Positions 8,639 through 16,891 of a stretch of 64,000 nt of DNA are shown in pieces. Source of the stretch: Sanguibacter inulinus (GTDB lineage Bacteria; Actinomycetota; Actinomycetes; Actinomycetales; Cellulomonadaceae); NCBI RefSeq assembly GCF_013415325.1, contig NZ_JACBYE010000001.1, positions 124,001 through 188,000 on the forward strand. The letters run 5' to 3'. The translations under genes were made by a program, and so were the position numbers. Position 1 is the stretch's first letter. Each line of letters opens with the position of its first letter. The notes beneath the pieces are model-generated. The model was not told where the DNA came from and did no database searches. It saw only the letters and a list, made by a program, of their open reading frames with translations.

Positions 8639-9217
8639 ATGAGCATCATCGAACCCGGCGACGACCGCACCATGTACCAGCGCATGCTGGACGGCGACCT
8701 CTACATCGCGGACGACCCGCAGATCGGCGAGAGCGTCGCGAAGACGCAGGACCTCCAGCAGGCCTACAACGCGACGACGGCTCGTCAGGGGCCGCTGCGC
8801 ACGCTGATCCTCGACGACCTGCTCGGCTCCGTCGGCGCGGACACCGAGTTCCGTCCGCCGATCTACGTCGACCTCGGAAAGAACATCACCGTCGGCGCTC
8901 GGTGCTTCACCAACTTCAACCTCACAGCCCTCGACGTCGCCCCGATCACCATCGGGGACGACGTGCTCATCGGCCCGAACGTCCAGCTCCTCACGCCGAC
9001 GCACCCCGTCGAGCCCGGCCTGCGCCGTGACAAGTGGGAGGCCGCCAAGCCCATCACGATCCACGACAACGTGTGGCTCGGCGGCGGCGTCATCGTCTGC
9101 CCGGGCGTGACGATCGGCGAGAACTCCGTCGTCGGCGCCGGGTCTGTGGTGACCAAGGACGTCCCGGCGAACGTGGTCGTCGCCGGCAACCCGGCCCGGG
9201 TGGTCCGCGAGATCTGA
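8639..9217 (+). CDS. Maltose/galactoside O-acetyltransferase-like hexapeptide-repeat protein
   Basis: A 192-residue acyltransferase of the LacA/Maa group, which acetylates sugars with acetyl-CoA as a trimeric left-handed beta helix. It starts with the Mac domain (MYQRMLDGDLYIADDPQ), and the helix repeats are visible as IYVDLGKNITVGARCF, PITIGDDVLIGPNVQL and ITIHDNVWLGGGVIVCPG. The catalytic histidine is in LTPTHPVEPGLR. The length is normal for the family. The acceptor sugar is unknown. It converges with the next gene 21 bp away. Confidence 0.9.
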   Translation: MSIIEPGDDRTMYQRMLDGDLYIADDPQIGESVAKTQDLQQAYNATTARQGPLRTLILDDLLGSVGADTEFRPPIYVDLGKNITVGARCFTNFNLTALDVAPITIGDDVLIGPNVQLLTPTHPVEPGLRRDKWEAAKPITIHDNVWLGGGVIVCPGVTIGENSVVGAGSVVTKDVPANVVVAGNPARVVREI

Positions 9218-9238
9218 GCGGTCCCGCGCCTTCCGCCC

Positions 9239-9901
9239 CTAGTCCGCGGTGCTCCTCCGGACGAAGGTCAGGTGCACCACGCCGCTCTGGGACGGCGTCG
9301 CCTCGATGTCGAAGCGCTCCTCGAGCCCTTCGAGCCCGTCCCAGAGCCGTTCGCCCCGGCCGAGGACGACAGGTGCGACGACCACGTGCATCTCGTCGAC
9401 CAGGTCGGCCGCGAGGAACTGCCGGATCGTCGTGGCACCGCCGCCGAGCCTGACGTCGAGGTCCCCCGCGAGGTCCCGGGCCTGCGCGAGGGCCTCGGCG
9501 GGCTCGGCGTCGACGAAGTAGAACGTCGTCCCGCCCTCCATCTCGAGCGGCGGGCGCGGTCGGTGGGTCAGGACGAGGACAGGGGTGTGGAAGGGCGGGT
9601 TCTCGCCCCACCAGCCCCGCCACTCCTCGTCGCTCGGTGCGCCCTCGAGGGGCTCGAACTTGTTGCGGCCCATGATCTCGACGCCGATCCCGTCGGCCCA
9701 CCGGCTCGCGAAGGCCTCGTCGACCCCGACCGACCCCGCGCCGTCGCCGTGCAGGCCCATCCGCCGGAAGGTCCGGGTGGGGAAGGCCCACCCCATCAAC
9801 CTCGAGCCGGCGTGCCCGAACGGCGTGTCGAGCGACTGCCCCTCGCCCGTGCCGAAGCCGTCGAGGGACACCGTGAAGTTGTGGACTCGGACGAGGGACA
9901 T
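9239..9901 (-). CDS. Dihydrofolate reductase-family protein (RibD C-terminal domain type)
   Basis: A 220-residue protein of the RibD_C/DHFR-like superfamily, NADPH-dependent reductases often of unknown substrate. Visible signatures are VHNFTVSLDGF at the start, GRNKFEP, the FVDAEPAEALAQARDLAG helix, the GGGATTIRQFL nucleotide-binding turn and the VVAPVVLGRGERLW strand. I set the start at an ATG with GGAGG eight bases upstream; the extra 40 codons further upstream lack coding character. It is not a folate-pathway DHFR by length or motif. Confidence 0.8.
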   Translation of the reverse strand: MSLVRVHNFTVSLDGFGTGEGQSLDTPFGHAGSRLMGWAFPTRTFRRMGLHGDGAGSVGVDEAFASRWADGIGVEIMGRNKFEPLEGAPSDEEWRGWWGENPPFHTPVLVLTHRPRPPLEMEGGTTFYFVDAEPAEALAQARDLAGDLDVRLGGGATTIRQFLAADLVDEMHVVVAPVVLGRGERLWDGLEGLEERFDIEATPSQSGVVHLTFVRRSTAD

Positions 9902-10072
9902 GCTGCCTCCAGGTCGACGGTCAGACGTCCGCAGGCGGGCGCAGGTGCGCAGGTGCCCTGCGTGCCCGCGCGGGCTGGGCGTCGGTCTGCCGACTGTATC
10001 GCCGGGCGGCCGCCGCGTCACTGCCTCACCGTGCGTCAGACCGGCCGTGCTCCAGGCGCTCCGTGGTCGAGA

Positions 10073-10101
10073 CCCCTCTGGCCCTGTCAGGGACGGAGGG
10101 G
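10073..10101 (-). terminator. Hairpin downstream of the DUF488 gene
   Basis: CCCCTC pairs with GAGGGG, and inside it CCCT pairs with AGGG across a GTC loop, with a small 3/3 internal loop between the stems. It begins eight bases after the stop codon of the minus-strand DUF488 gene. There is no T-run, as is common for high-GC actinobacterial terminators. Confidence 0.5.
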
Positions 10102-10108
10102 CTACGAC

Positions 10109-10672
10109 TCACCCGAGTGCGCCTGGGCCGGGGTTCTCCGCCGTCGCCGGGTACCAGACACGGGCTCCGTCGACCTCCGCGAAGCTCGTGAGAGTGTGCG
10201 GCTTCGCCGAGGTCTGGCTCATGATGTCGAGGACCCCCACACCGCGGGCCACGAGCGCGTCGCCGACCAGCGACCTGTGGCAGCGCCACGGCACTGCCTC
10301 GGCGCACATGATCGCGACCTGGCGACGTCTCGCGAGCTCGAGCAGCTCGTCCACGCCTCGTGTGAAGTCGTCGGTCTGCATGTAGTCGGCGTAGCTGCGG
10401 AAGCTGGCGTTGCGCCACGCGCCGTTCACCGTCGCCTCCGACGTCCTCGTCCGGCGGAGCCCGCCGAGCGCCTCGAGGCGCCTGTAGGCGATCCCGTGCT
10501 CTGGGAGGCTGGCCGTGAGGGCGTCTTCGCCGAACTGCGGGTTCTTCCGAGAGCCCGCCATCTTGCGGATGTCGACCACCTGGTCGACGCCGTGCGACCG
10601 CAGGATCTCGACCAGCTCGTCGAGGGGGTGCGTCGAGTGCCCGACGGTGAAGACCCGGATCTGCGCCATCAC
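10109..10672 (-). CDS. DUF488 family protein
   Basis: A 187-residue DUF488 protein. Characteristic segments are FTVGHSTHPLDELVEIL, VVDIRKMAGSRKNPQF, the AYRRLEALGGLR block and the cysteine-containing IMCAEAVPWRCHRSLVGDAL. The biochemical role of the family is not settled; the conserved Cys and His residues suggest a ligand or metal site. The leading MMAQIR gives two adjacent ATGs, and I cannot choose between them. It is divergent from the MFS exporter across 332 bp. Confidence 0.85.
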   Translation of the reverse strand: MMAQIRVFTVGHSTHPLDELVEILRSHGVDQVVDIRKMAGSRKNPQFGEDALTASLPEHGIAYRRLEALGGLRRTRTSEATVNGAWRNASFRSYADYMQTDDFTRGVDELLELARRRQVAIMCAEAVPWRCHRSLVGDALVARGVGVLDIMSQTSAKPHTLTSFAEVDGARVWYPATAENPGPGALG

Positions 10673-11004
10673 CTCACCGTAACGGGGAGCCGCGCGGCGG
10701 GCCTTTCGTGACCTGGCTCACGCACCTACTGAGAGGTAGGACGCGCGCCTGAAAGTCCAGCGGTCGCGAGCATGATCATCCCCACGCCCTCGTGGGGGTG
10801 CTCCGGGGCGCGGGAGCGGATAAGTTCTCAGGGCTGCCCTGTGCCGGTCCTTCGGACTGTGCCACCGCTCGCACCGCGAGCCGGACTACGGCGCACCCTC
10901 TGCTCATCCGTCGCTCTGACGTCGACGGCCCTTCGTCTCCACCCTCCGCGACGTCGCGACCGCAGCCGAGCGCTGCGTGCCGTGCGCCCACCCGAACGGA
11001 ACAC
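10673..11004 (+). other. 332-bp intergenic leader of the MFS gene
   Basis: No gene is supported here. A compact hairpin CCCCACG-ccct-CGTGGGG lies at 10780-10797, about 210 bases before the exporter start, too far for a ribosome-binding function. The frames that run through the leader have no ribosome binding site and no coding character. A long structured leader in front of a drug exporter could be an attenuator, but I see no clear alternative pairing. Confidence 0.4.
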
Positions 11005-12432
11005 ATGTCTTCGCACACCCCTCGCAGAGACTGGATCGTGCTCGCCATCGTGGCGCTCGTCCAGCTCGTCGTCGTCCTCGACGGCACCATCGTCACCATC
11101 GCCCTGCCCCAGGCCCAGACGGACCTCGGCCTCTCGGACGGCGAGCGCTCGTGGGTCGTGACGGCCTACGCCCTCGCCTTCGGCGGTCTGCTGCTGCTCG
11201 GCGGGCGCCTGGTCAACTACCTCGGCCTCAAGAAGGCCTTCATGATCGGGATCGTCGGCTTCGCGATCGCCTCCGGCTTCGGCGGCGTCGTGCAGAACGG
11301 CACCGAGCTGATCATCGCCCGTGGTCTCCAGGGTGTCTTCGCGGCGCTCCTCGCACCGGCTGCCCTCGCGATCCTCACGATCACCTTCACCTCGGGACGT
11401 GAGCGCAACATCGCCTTCGCGGTCTTCGGGACCGTCGCGGGTGTCGGTGCCGCAGTCGGCCTGCTGCTCGGCGGCCTGCTGACCGAGTACGCGACGTGGC
11501 GCTGGTGCCTGCTCATCAACGTGCCGATCGCCGTGGTGATCGTCGTGGCCGGCTCGACCTCGCTGCGCCACTCCCCGCCGGACCGCGAGAACCCCATCGA
11601 CGGCTGGGGTGCGCTGCTCGTCGTCCTGGGCCTCGGGGCTGTCGTCTTCGGTCTGACCGAGGCCGAGAAGAGCTGGACCTCGCCCCAGGTGATCGTCTCG
11701 CTGGTCCTCGGCGTGCTCCTCGTCGCGGCCTTCGTCGTCACCCAGGCCCGTCGTGCCCACCCGCTGCTGCCGCTGCGCGTCGTCACGCACCGCGTGCGCG
11801 GCACGGCCTTCGCGATCCAGGCGATCGCCGGTGCCGTGATGATCGGCTCGATGCTCTACCTCACGCTGCACCTGCAGATCGTGCTGGGCATGAAGCCCTT
11901 CGAGGCGGGTCTGGCGACCCTGCCGCAGACCGTGCTCATCATGGTCGTCGCCGGAGTCGGCTCGCGGTACCTCGAGGCCATCGGTCCCAAGCCCTTCCTC
12001 GTGCTCGGCCCGGTCCTCACCGCGGCTGGTCTGTTCTGGCTGTCCTTCATCACCGCGGGCGGCAGCTACGCCACGCACGTCCTGCCGGGTCTGGCCCTCA
12101 CGGGTATCGGCATGGGCATGGTGTTCCTGCCGCTGCAGAACGTCGCGCTGCGCGGCGTCAGCCCGCAGGACGCAGGTGTCGCCGGTGCGCTCTCGACGGC
12201 GTCGATGCAGATCGGCGGGTCTGTCGGCCTGGCCGTCTGGACGACCGTCGCCGCCGGTGCGACCGGCAGCGCCATGACCATCGACGCGATGGTCGACGGC
12301 TACGGCGCGGTGTTCCTCGGCAGCGCGCTGCTCATGCTCGTGGGCGGGATCATCGCGCTCGTCGCGCTGCCCCAGCACGACCGCGCAGCCGTGGCCGCCG
12401 AGGAGAAGGTCATGGTCCCGACGGGGCACTGA
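11005..12432 (+). CDS. MFS transporter, DHA2 (EmrB/QacA-like) drug exporter
   Basis: A 475-residue integral membrane protein with about 14 hydrophobic segments, the DHA2 layout of proton-driven multidrug exporters. The first helix carries VVVLDGTIVTIALPQAQ, the conserved motif D1 (LDxTIVNVALP-like), followed by the loop GGRLVNYLGLKKAFMIG (motif A). Motif C is seen in the fifth helix region. The start is the ATG after a CGGAA. Substrate unknown. It converges with a tetR gene; a shared 16-bp hairpin separates them. Confidence 0.9.
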   Translation: MSSHTPRRDWIVLAIVALVQLVVVLDGTIVTIALPQAQTDLGLSDGERSWVVTAYALAFGGLLLLGGRLVNYLGLKKAFMIGIVGFAIASGFGGVVQNGTELIIARGLQGVFAALLAPAALAILTITFTSGRERNIAFAVFGTVAGVGAAVGLLLGGLLTEYATWRWCLLINVPIAVVIVVAGSTSLRHSPPDRENPIDGWGALLVVLGLGAVVFGLTEAEKSWTSPQVIVSLVLGVLLVAAFVVTQARRAHPLLPLRVVTHRVRGTAFAIQAIAGAVMIGSMLYLTLHLQIVLGMKPFEAGLATLPQTVLIMVVAGVGSRYLEAIGPKPFLVLGPVLTAAGLFWLSFITAGGSYATHVLPGLALTGIGMGMVFLPLQNVALRGVSPQDAGVAGALSTASMQIGGSVGLAVWTTVAAGATGSAMTIDAMVDGYGAVFLGSALLMLVGGIIALVALPQHDRAAVAAEEKVMVPTGH

Positions 12433-12468
12433 CAGCGCTGACGTCGCTGACGTCGCTGACGCAGGATC

Positions 12469-12505
12469 ACGAGAGGGCAGGTGCCGTGCGCACCTGCCCT
12501 CTCGT
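12469..12505. terminator. Bidirectional terminator hairpin
   Basis: Sixteen perfect base pairs (arms 12469-12484 and 12490-12505) around a 5-base loop, between the convergent MFS and tetR genes. Three tandem copies of GCTGACGTC or near copies lie just upstream at 12437-12461. Confidence 0.75.
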
Positions 12506-12533
12506 CGTCCGTCCTGACGAGCGGACGGCGTCC

Positions 12534-13112
12534 TCAGGTCGTCTGCCGTGCCAGGCTCGCGAGCCCGCGGTCGACGAGGGAGACCATCCACGCGAAGCTC
12601 TCGTCGACGTCGGTGTCCAGCTGGAAGCCGCCCGAGCCCTCGATGTCCGCGAAGCCGTGCAGGACGCTGCGCAGCAGGCGCAGCGCGTGGATCTCCTGCG
12701 CGGGGTCGATCTCGTAGCCGTGGAGCACGGCGGCGAGGGAGGCGAGCAACCGGGTGCTGGCCGCCACGAAGGGGTCCTCGGGGTCGGTCGACCGGGCGCT
12801 GTTGGCGGCGTCGTAGCGCCCGGGATGCTCGCGGGCGAAGGTCCTCATGGCGTTCGCTGCCGCGGCGAGGGCCTCGGTACCCGAGCGGCCCTGGGTCGCG
12901 TCACGGACGGCGTCGGCCACCTCGTCTGCGCCGAGGACGGCGATCCTGTGGAGCAGGTCGGCCTGGCCGCTCACGTGCTTGTAGAGCGACGGCGTCTTGA
13001 CGCCGAGCCGCTCGGCGAGCAGACCCATGCTGAGCCCGGCGAGGCCCACCTCGTCGGCGAGCACGGCGCCAGCCTCGGTCACCGAGGCCGGGGTCAGGGG
13101 CGCCCTAGCCAC
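12534..13112 (-). CDS. TetR-family regulator with TetR_C_13/33-like C-terminus
   Basis: A 192-residue repressor. The helix-turn-helix is GLSMGLLAERLGVKTPSLYK followed by HVSGQADLLHRI. The C-terminal part (FAREHPGRYDAANSA; LRLLRSVLHGFADIEGSGGF) matches the WHG-type TetR C-terminal domain. Its start overlaps the upstream alpha/beta-hydrolase stop by 8 bp, so the two genes form an operon whose promoter carries two GGCTAA-type palindromes that this protein probably binds. Confidence 0.88.
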   Translation of the reverse strand: MARAPLTPASVTEAGAVLADEVGLAGLSMGLLAERLGVKTPSLYKHVSGQADLLHRIAVLGADEVADAVRDATQGRSGTEALAAAANAMRTFAREHPGRYDAANSARSTDPEDPFVAASTRLLASLAAVLHGYEIDPAQEIHALRLLRSVLHGFADIEGSGGFQLDTDVDESFAWMVSLVDRGLASLARQTT

Positions 13113-13944
13113 GGGTCAGCGTCTTGGCGAGGAACGGGAGGGTGAGCGCGAGGACCTCGTCGGGGGTCTCGGTGTGGGGGTAGTGGCCGGCGCCCTCGAT
13201 CACGGCGAGCTCGCCGAGGCCCTCGGGCAGGTCGGCGAGGATGCGCTCGCCCTCGGCGCGCGGGTCGGTCCAGTCGGGGTCGGCGCTGCCCTCGACCACG
13301 AGCACCGGGCAGCGGACGTCTGCGAGCTGTGCGCCGGCGTCGGCGGGGGAGGTCTGGCACATCTTCTGGAGCACCTTCATGCGACCAGCCTCGCTCATCG
13401 TCGCGACGGTCCGCGCCAGCTCGGCGTCCCAGTCGGCGGGCTTGGTCGGCACGGCGAGGTCGAGGTACCGGGTCCAGGCGGGCAGGCTGCCTGTCGCGAG
13501 CACCTGGGCGAGCCGGGTGAAGCCCTTGCGGTAGCGGGGGGAGCGCAGGAGGCCGGAGACGTCGAGCATCGGCTGCTTGCGCGTGAAGGGCGCGAGCTCG
13601 ACCACGCCGACGACGAGCTCGGGTGCTGTCGCGGCGGCGATGGTCGCCGCCCCGCCGCTGATCGACTGGCCGACGACCACGGCGGGCCTGCCGAGGTGGC
13701 GGACCAGCGCGACGAGGTCGCCGGCGATGTCGGTGCGGCTGAAGCCGTCCCACTCGACGCTCGACTCGCCGCAGCCGCGGATGTCGACGTTCGCGACCCT
13801 GTAGCCGGCGGCGACCAGCCCGGGGACGAGGAACCTGTAGGACCGCCGGGTGTCGCCCATCCCGTGGGCGAGGACGACGAGCGGTCCCTCGCCCACGAGG
13901 TCGTAGGCGAGGGTGCTGGTGCCGATGCTCAGGTGCTGGGTCAT
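13105..13944 (-). CDS. Alpha/beta-fold hydrolase
   Basis: A 279-residue hydrolase. The oxyanion-hole region is VLAHGMGDTRRSYR, the nucleophile elbow is VVGQSISGG (Gly-x-Ser-x-Ser/Gly), the acid is likely in EGSADPDWTDPR, and the catalytic histidine is in EGAGHYPHTETPDE. Substrate unknown; haloperoxidase, epoxide hydrolase and esterase relatives share this pattern. It is the first gene of an operon with the overlapping tetR and is probably induced by the ligand that regulator senses. Confidence 0.85.
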   Translation of the reverse strand: MTQHLSIGTSTLAYDLVGEGPLVVLAHGMGDTRRSYRFLVPGLVAAGYRVANVDIRGCGESSVEWDGFSRTDIAGDLVALVRHLGRPAVVVGQSISGGAATIAAATAPELVVGVVELAPFTRKQPMLDVSGLLRSPRYRKGFTRLAQVLATGSLPAWTRYLDLAVPTKPADWDAELARTVATMSEAGRMKVLQKMCQTSPADAGAQLADVRCPVLVVEGSADPDWTDPRAEGERILADLPEGLGELAVIEGAGHYPHTETPDEVLALTLPFLAKTLTRG

Positions 13945-13961
13945 GACGTCCTCCGGACAGT

Positions 13962-13998
13962 GGCTAATGCTCCTAGCCTGAGGCTAATGGCGTTAGCC
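13962..13998. promoter_or_regulatory. Two GGCTAA/TTAGCC dyads upstream of the hydrolase-tetR operon
   Basis: GGCTAA-n5-TTAGCC (13982-13998) is a perfect dyad. An adjacent weaker copy GGCTA-n7-TAGCC occupies 13962-13978. They are 17-54 bp upstream of the hydrolase ATG, overlapping where its promoter must lie, which suits autorepression by the TetR protein of the same operon. Confidence 0.6.
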
Positions 13999-14035
13999 GA
14001 AGGCGTCAACCCCTCGCGCGATGACATCGCTCCCC

Positions 14036-14075
14036 GCCCTGCCCCGCCCCGGCCTCGTGGGGGGCGGGGCAGGGC
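14036..14075 (-). terminator. Strong hairpin terminator after the VOC gene
   Basis: Fifteen perfect G/C-rich base pairs (14036-14050 with 14061-14075) close a 10-base loop about 50 bases past the stop of the minus-strand VOC gene. A smaller hairpin GCTCCCG/CGGGAGC lies between the two. Confidence 0.75.
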
Positions 14076-14125
14076 GCCGGACGACGGCCCAGGGCTCCCG
14101 CGACTCCCGGGAGCGCTGAGACCGG

Positions 14126-14581
14126 TCAGGCGGCGTCGGTGCTCTCGACGTCCACGACCCAGGTCACGCCGAACCTGTCGGTTAGCATGCCGAATCCCGC
14201 GCTCCAGGCCGACGCCGCGAAGGGCTCGACGACCTTGGCGCCGTCGGAGAGGGCCTCCCAGCGGCGGGCGGTCTCGTCGAAGGATGTGCCGCGCACGGAC
14301 AGGAAGAAGGGGCTGTCGGTCACGGTCGTGCCATTCTCACGCCGGGTCGTGCTCGCGACGGCCTCGGTCTGGCCCGGGACGTCGTAGGCCATCACGCTGA
14401 AGCCGTCGTCCGAGCGGAGCTGGCCGAAGACGACCTTGCCGGTGTCGGGCAGACCGGCGGGCATCCCGAGGTCGCCGTAGGTGGTCGTCTGCACCTGGCC
14501 CCCGAACACCGACTGGTAGAAGTCCAGCGCCGCGCGTGCCGTGCCGGGGAAGTTGAGGTGGGTCGTGGTCGTGAAGGTCAT
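14126..14581 (-). CDS. VOC-family protein (PhnB/glyoxalase-like)
   Basis: A 151-residue vicinal-oxygen-chelate fold protein. The opening THLNFPGTARAALDFYQSVF, the central FGQLRSDDGFSVMAYDVP and the closing GMLTDRFGVTWVVDVE are typical of the PhnB / 3-demethylubiquinone methyltransferase-like group. Metal ligands of true glyoxalases are not obvious. The ATG has AGAGGA upstream. It is divergent from a WYL regulator whose start is 109 bp away, which may regulate it; these pairs are common in actinobacteria. Confidence 0.85.
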   Translation of the reverse strand: MTFTTTTHLNFPGTARAALDFYQSVFGGQVQTTTYGDLGMPAGLPDTGKVVFGQLRSDDGFSVMAYDVPGQTEAVASTTRRENGTTVTDSPFFLSVRGTSFDETARRWEALSDGAKVVEPFAASAWSAGFGMLTDRFGVTWVVDVESTDAA

Positions 14582-14690
14582 CGGGTGTCCTCTGGTTCGA
14601 GCCTGGAGAGCGGGCGGAGCGCCGCACGGGAGAGATCCTGCTCGGGGTAGAGGACAGATCGTGTCCGCTGCCTGCGGGAGGATGAGACCT

Positions 14691-15743
14691 ATGACCGGAC
14701 CGTCCTCCCGCATGCTCACGCTGCTGTCCCTGCTCCAGGCCCGCCGCGACTGGCCTGGGGGCGCACTGGCCGGGCGGCTCGGGGTGACCACCCGCACGGT
14801 CCGGCGCGACGTCGACAGGCTCCGTGAGCTCGGCTACCAGATCAGCGCCGTGAAGGGCCCTGACGGTGGCTACAGGCTCGCGGCGGGCTCCGAGCTGCCC
14901 CCGTTGCTGTTCGACGACGAGCAGGCTGTCGCCCTGGCTGTCGCGCTCCAGCACTCGCCGTCGAGCGGCGTCGACATCGACGAGGCTGCGGCCCGGGCGC
15001 TCGCGACGGTCCGGCAGGTCATGCCCTCACGGCTGCGGCACCGGGTCGACGGGGTCCAGTTCTCCGGGGCCGGGAGCCGCGTGCTGGTCGACCCCGGTGT
15101 GCTCGAGGCCGTGAGCGAGGCGGTCCGGCTGCGCAGGGTGCTGCGCTTCGACTACGAGACCCGTGCAGCGGGCGATCCAGGGGCCGGGACCGAGCCCGGT
15201 CCCGTGAGTCAGACCGGCGCTGTGACCGGGGCCGGCGCCGTGACCGGGACGGATGCGGTGAGCCAGACAACCCCAGCCCCGGCGCGCCGCGTAGAACCCC
15301 ACGGCCTCGTCGCCCGCACCGGCCTCTGGTACCTCGTGGCCTACGACCTCGACCGCGACGACTGGCGGATCTTCCGCCTCGACAGGCTGGCACCCCGCAC
15401 CCCAGCCGGGGCGGTCTTCACCCCGCGCCCCATCCCGACCGGCGACCCTGTCACCTTCCTCGCCGCCCGCGCCAAGGGTGCGACTGAGGCTGACCTGTGG
15501 CCGTGCGTCGGGCACGTCGAGATCGACCTGCCAGCAGCCGAGGTGCTGCCGTGGGCGCGGGACTGGCAGGTTGAGCCCCTCTCCGCGCAGGCGTGCCGGG
15601 TCACCGCAGGGTCGTGGTCGTGGCACGGGCTGCTCGCCGACCTCCTTCGCTTCGACGCGCCCTTCCGTGTCGTCGGACCGGCTGCTCTCGCAGACGAGGC
15701 TGATGCCGTCGCTGGGCGGCTCAGTCGCGCGGTGGTGCGGTGA
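14691..15743 (+). CDS. HTH/WYL-domain transcriptional regulator (YafY-like)
   Basis: A 350-residue regulator. The N-terminal winged helix-turn-helix is GGALAGRLGVTTRTVRRD with VDRLRELGYQISA after it. The WYL ligand-binding domain contains LWYLVAYDLDRDDWRIFRLD, and a WCX-like C-terminal domain follows. Between the HTH and the WYL core lies a Gly/Thr/Val-rich insertion with repeated TGAVTG and TGTDAV units that other YafY proteins lack. A GGGAGG precedes the chosen ATG by nine bases; another ATG three codons upstream is adjacent to it. The gene overlaps the convergent TPR gene by 23 bp. Confidence 0.88.
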   Translation: MTGPSSRMLTLLSLLQARRDWPGGALAGRLGVTTRTVRRDVDRLRELGYQISAVKGPDGGYRLAAGSELPPLLFDDEQAVALAVALQHSPSSGVDIDEAAARALATVRQVMPSRLRHRVDGVQFSGAGSRVLVDPGVLEAVSEAVRLRRVLRFDYETRAAGDPGAGTEPGPVSQTGAVTGAGAVTGTDAVSQTTPAPARRVEPHGLVARTGLWYLVAYDLDRDDWRIFRLDRLAPRTPAGAVFTPRPIPTGDPVTFLAARAKGATEADLWPCVGHVEIDLPAAEVLPWARDWQVEPLSAQACRVTAGSWSWHGLLADLLRFDAPFRVVGPAALADEADAVAGRLSRAVVR

Positions 15744-16206
15744 GCTCTTCGGCGTAGGCCGTGACCGACCGCCCGTACTCGGGGAGCGTCGGTGCGAGGG
15801 CGAGCAGCGCCACCCGGAGAGCCTCGTCGGGTCGTCCGGCGTCGCGCAGCGCGAGCGCGAGGAAGGCCTGCGGTGCTGCGCCCAGGCTCGGTTCGTCGAC
15901 CGTGCGCAAGAGGTCGACCGCGGCCTCGGGCTCGCCGACGTTGCGCAACGAGCTTGCGAGCTGCACCACGGCGCGCGGGGCACGGTCGCCGCTCAGCCCA
16001 CGGTCGAGCGCTGCCCTGTAGAGCGGGACGGCCTCGGTCTCGAGACCGAGGAAGTCGTGCACGGACGCCCACTCGTAGAGGGCGTCGGGGTCTTCTGCGC
16101 CGCGCTCGGCGACCAGCTCGCGCATGGCGTCGAGCGCCTGCTCGGGGTGCTCGTCGTCCGCCGCTGCCCAGTACTCGTCGACCCGCTGGTCCCAGGAGAT
16201 GTCCAT
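15721..16206 (-). CDS. Tetratricopeptide-repeat protein
   Basis: A 161-residue all-helical protein with TPR-type repeats: PEQALDAMRELVAERG, ALYEWASVHDFLGLETEAVP, VVQLASSLRNVGEPEAAVDL and FLALALRDAGRPDEALRVAL. It is the short soluble form found alone in many actinobacteria, probably a protein-interaction module of unknown partner. I take the ATG at MDISWD because upstream residues lack TPR character. It overlaps the 3' end of the WYL gene. Confidence 0.8.
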   Translation of the reverse strand: MDISWDQRVDEYWAAADDEHPEQALDAMRELVAERGAEDPDALYEWASVHDFLGLETEAVPLYRAALDRGLSGDRAPRAVVQLASSLRNVGEPEAAVDLLRTVDEPSLGAAPQAFLALALRDAGRPDEALRVALLALAPTLPEYGRSVTAYAEELTAPPRD

Positions 16207-16299
16207 CAGACCATCCTCGCAGCGCGGCTGGGCGCGGCGCACGCTGCTGACCGGGCCTCGCGCCTACGTGCGCGAGCGGACCGGCCGAGCGCGGCTCCC

Positions 16300-16824
16300 T
16301 CAGACGAGCGGGTTGAGCCGCTGGAACAGCACGTGGTCCTCCCAGCGCCCCGCGATCTTGAGGTAGCCCGGCGCGAGGCCGTACTGCTTGAAGCCAGCCC
16401 GCCCGAGCACCCCCTGCGAGGCGGAGTTCGAGCGCAGCGTGCCCGCCTCCACCCTGTGCAGGCCCATCTCGTCGAAGGCGATGTGGACGGCGGCCTCGAC
16501 GGCCTCGGTGGCGAGCCCCTGGCCTGTTCTGTCTTCGGAGAGCCAGTACCCCATGCTGCACGAGAGGAACGGCCCGCGGACGATCCCGCTGAGGGTCAGG
16601 CGACCGGCGACCTCACCGTCGTGGTCGAGCACGACCAAGGGGAGGGACTCGCCGCGCTCGTGCCGCTCGAGGGCCGTCGTGATGTCTGCGCGCTGGCCGA
16701 CCACCGTGAAGTACGTGTCCTCGCGGACAGGTTCCCAGGGTGCCAGGAAGGCACGGTTGCGCGTCTGGAGCTCGGCGATCACGGTGGCATCTTCGGGGGT
16801 GACGAGGCGGGTGCGAGACGACAT
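16300..16824 (-). CDS. GNAT-family N-acetyltransferase, RimJ-like
   Basis: A 174-residue acetyltransferase resembling ribosomal-protein-alanine acetyltransferases: LVTPEDATVIAELQTRNR, the tryptophan-rich FLAPWEPVREDTYF, the CoA segment YWLSEDRTGQGLATEAVEA and the end RWEDHVLFQRLNP, which is highly typical of the RimJ group. Whether the target is ribosomal protein S5 or another substrate is open. CACCCT ends seven bases before the ATG, so it may be leaderless. Confidence 0.85.
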   Translation of the reverse strand: MSSRTRLVTPEDATVIAELQTRNRAFLAPWEPVREDTYFTVVGQRADITTALERHERGESLPLVVLDHDGEVAGRLTLSGIVRGPFLSCSMGYWLSEDRTGQGLATEAVEAAVHIAFDEMGLHRVEAGTLRSNSASQGVLGRAGFKQYGLAPGYLKIAGRWEDHVLFQRLNPLV

Positions 16825-16891
16825 GCCTGCGAGGGTGCCACCTGCGGGCGGAGAACTCCGACGTCTTCGGCGCGACGCGCCCAGGGCGATG

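Noticed and set aside
10772-11161. Frame in the leader of the MFS gene
   Set aside because: It runs into the exporter gene out of frame and has no coding character; the hairpin at 10780 lies within it.
14639-14960. Minus-strand frames in the VOC/WYL intergenic space
   Set aside because: They overlap the WYL helix-turn-helix coding start and lack family similarity.
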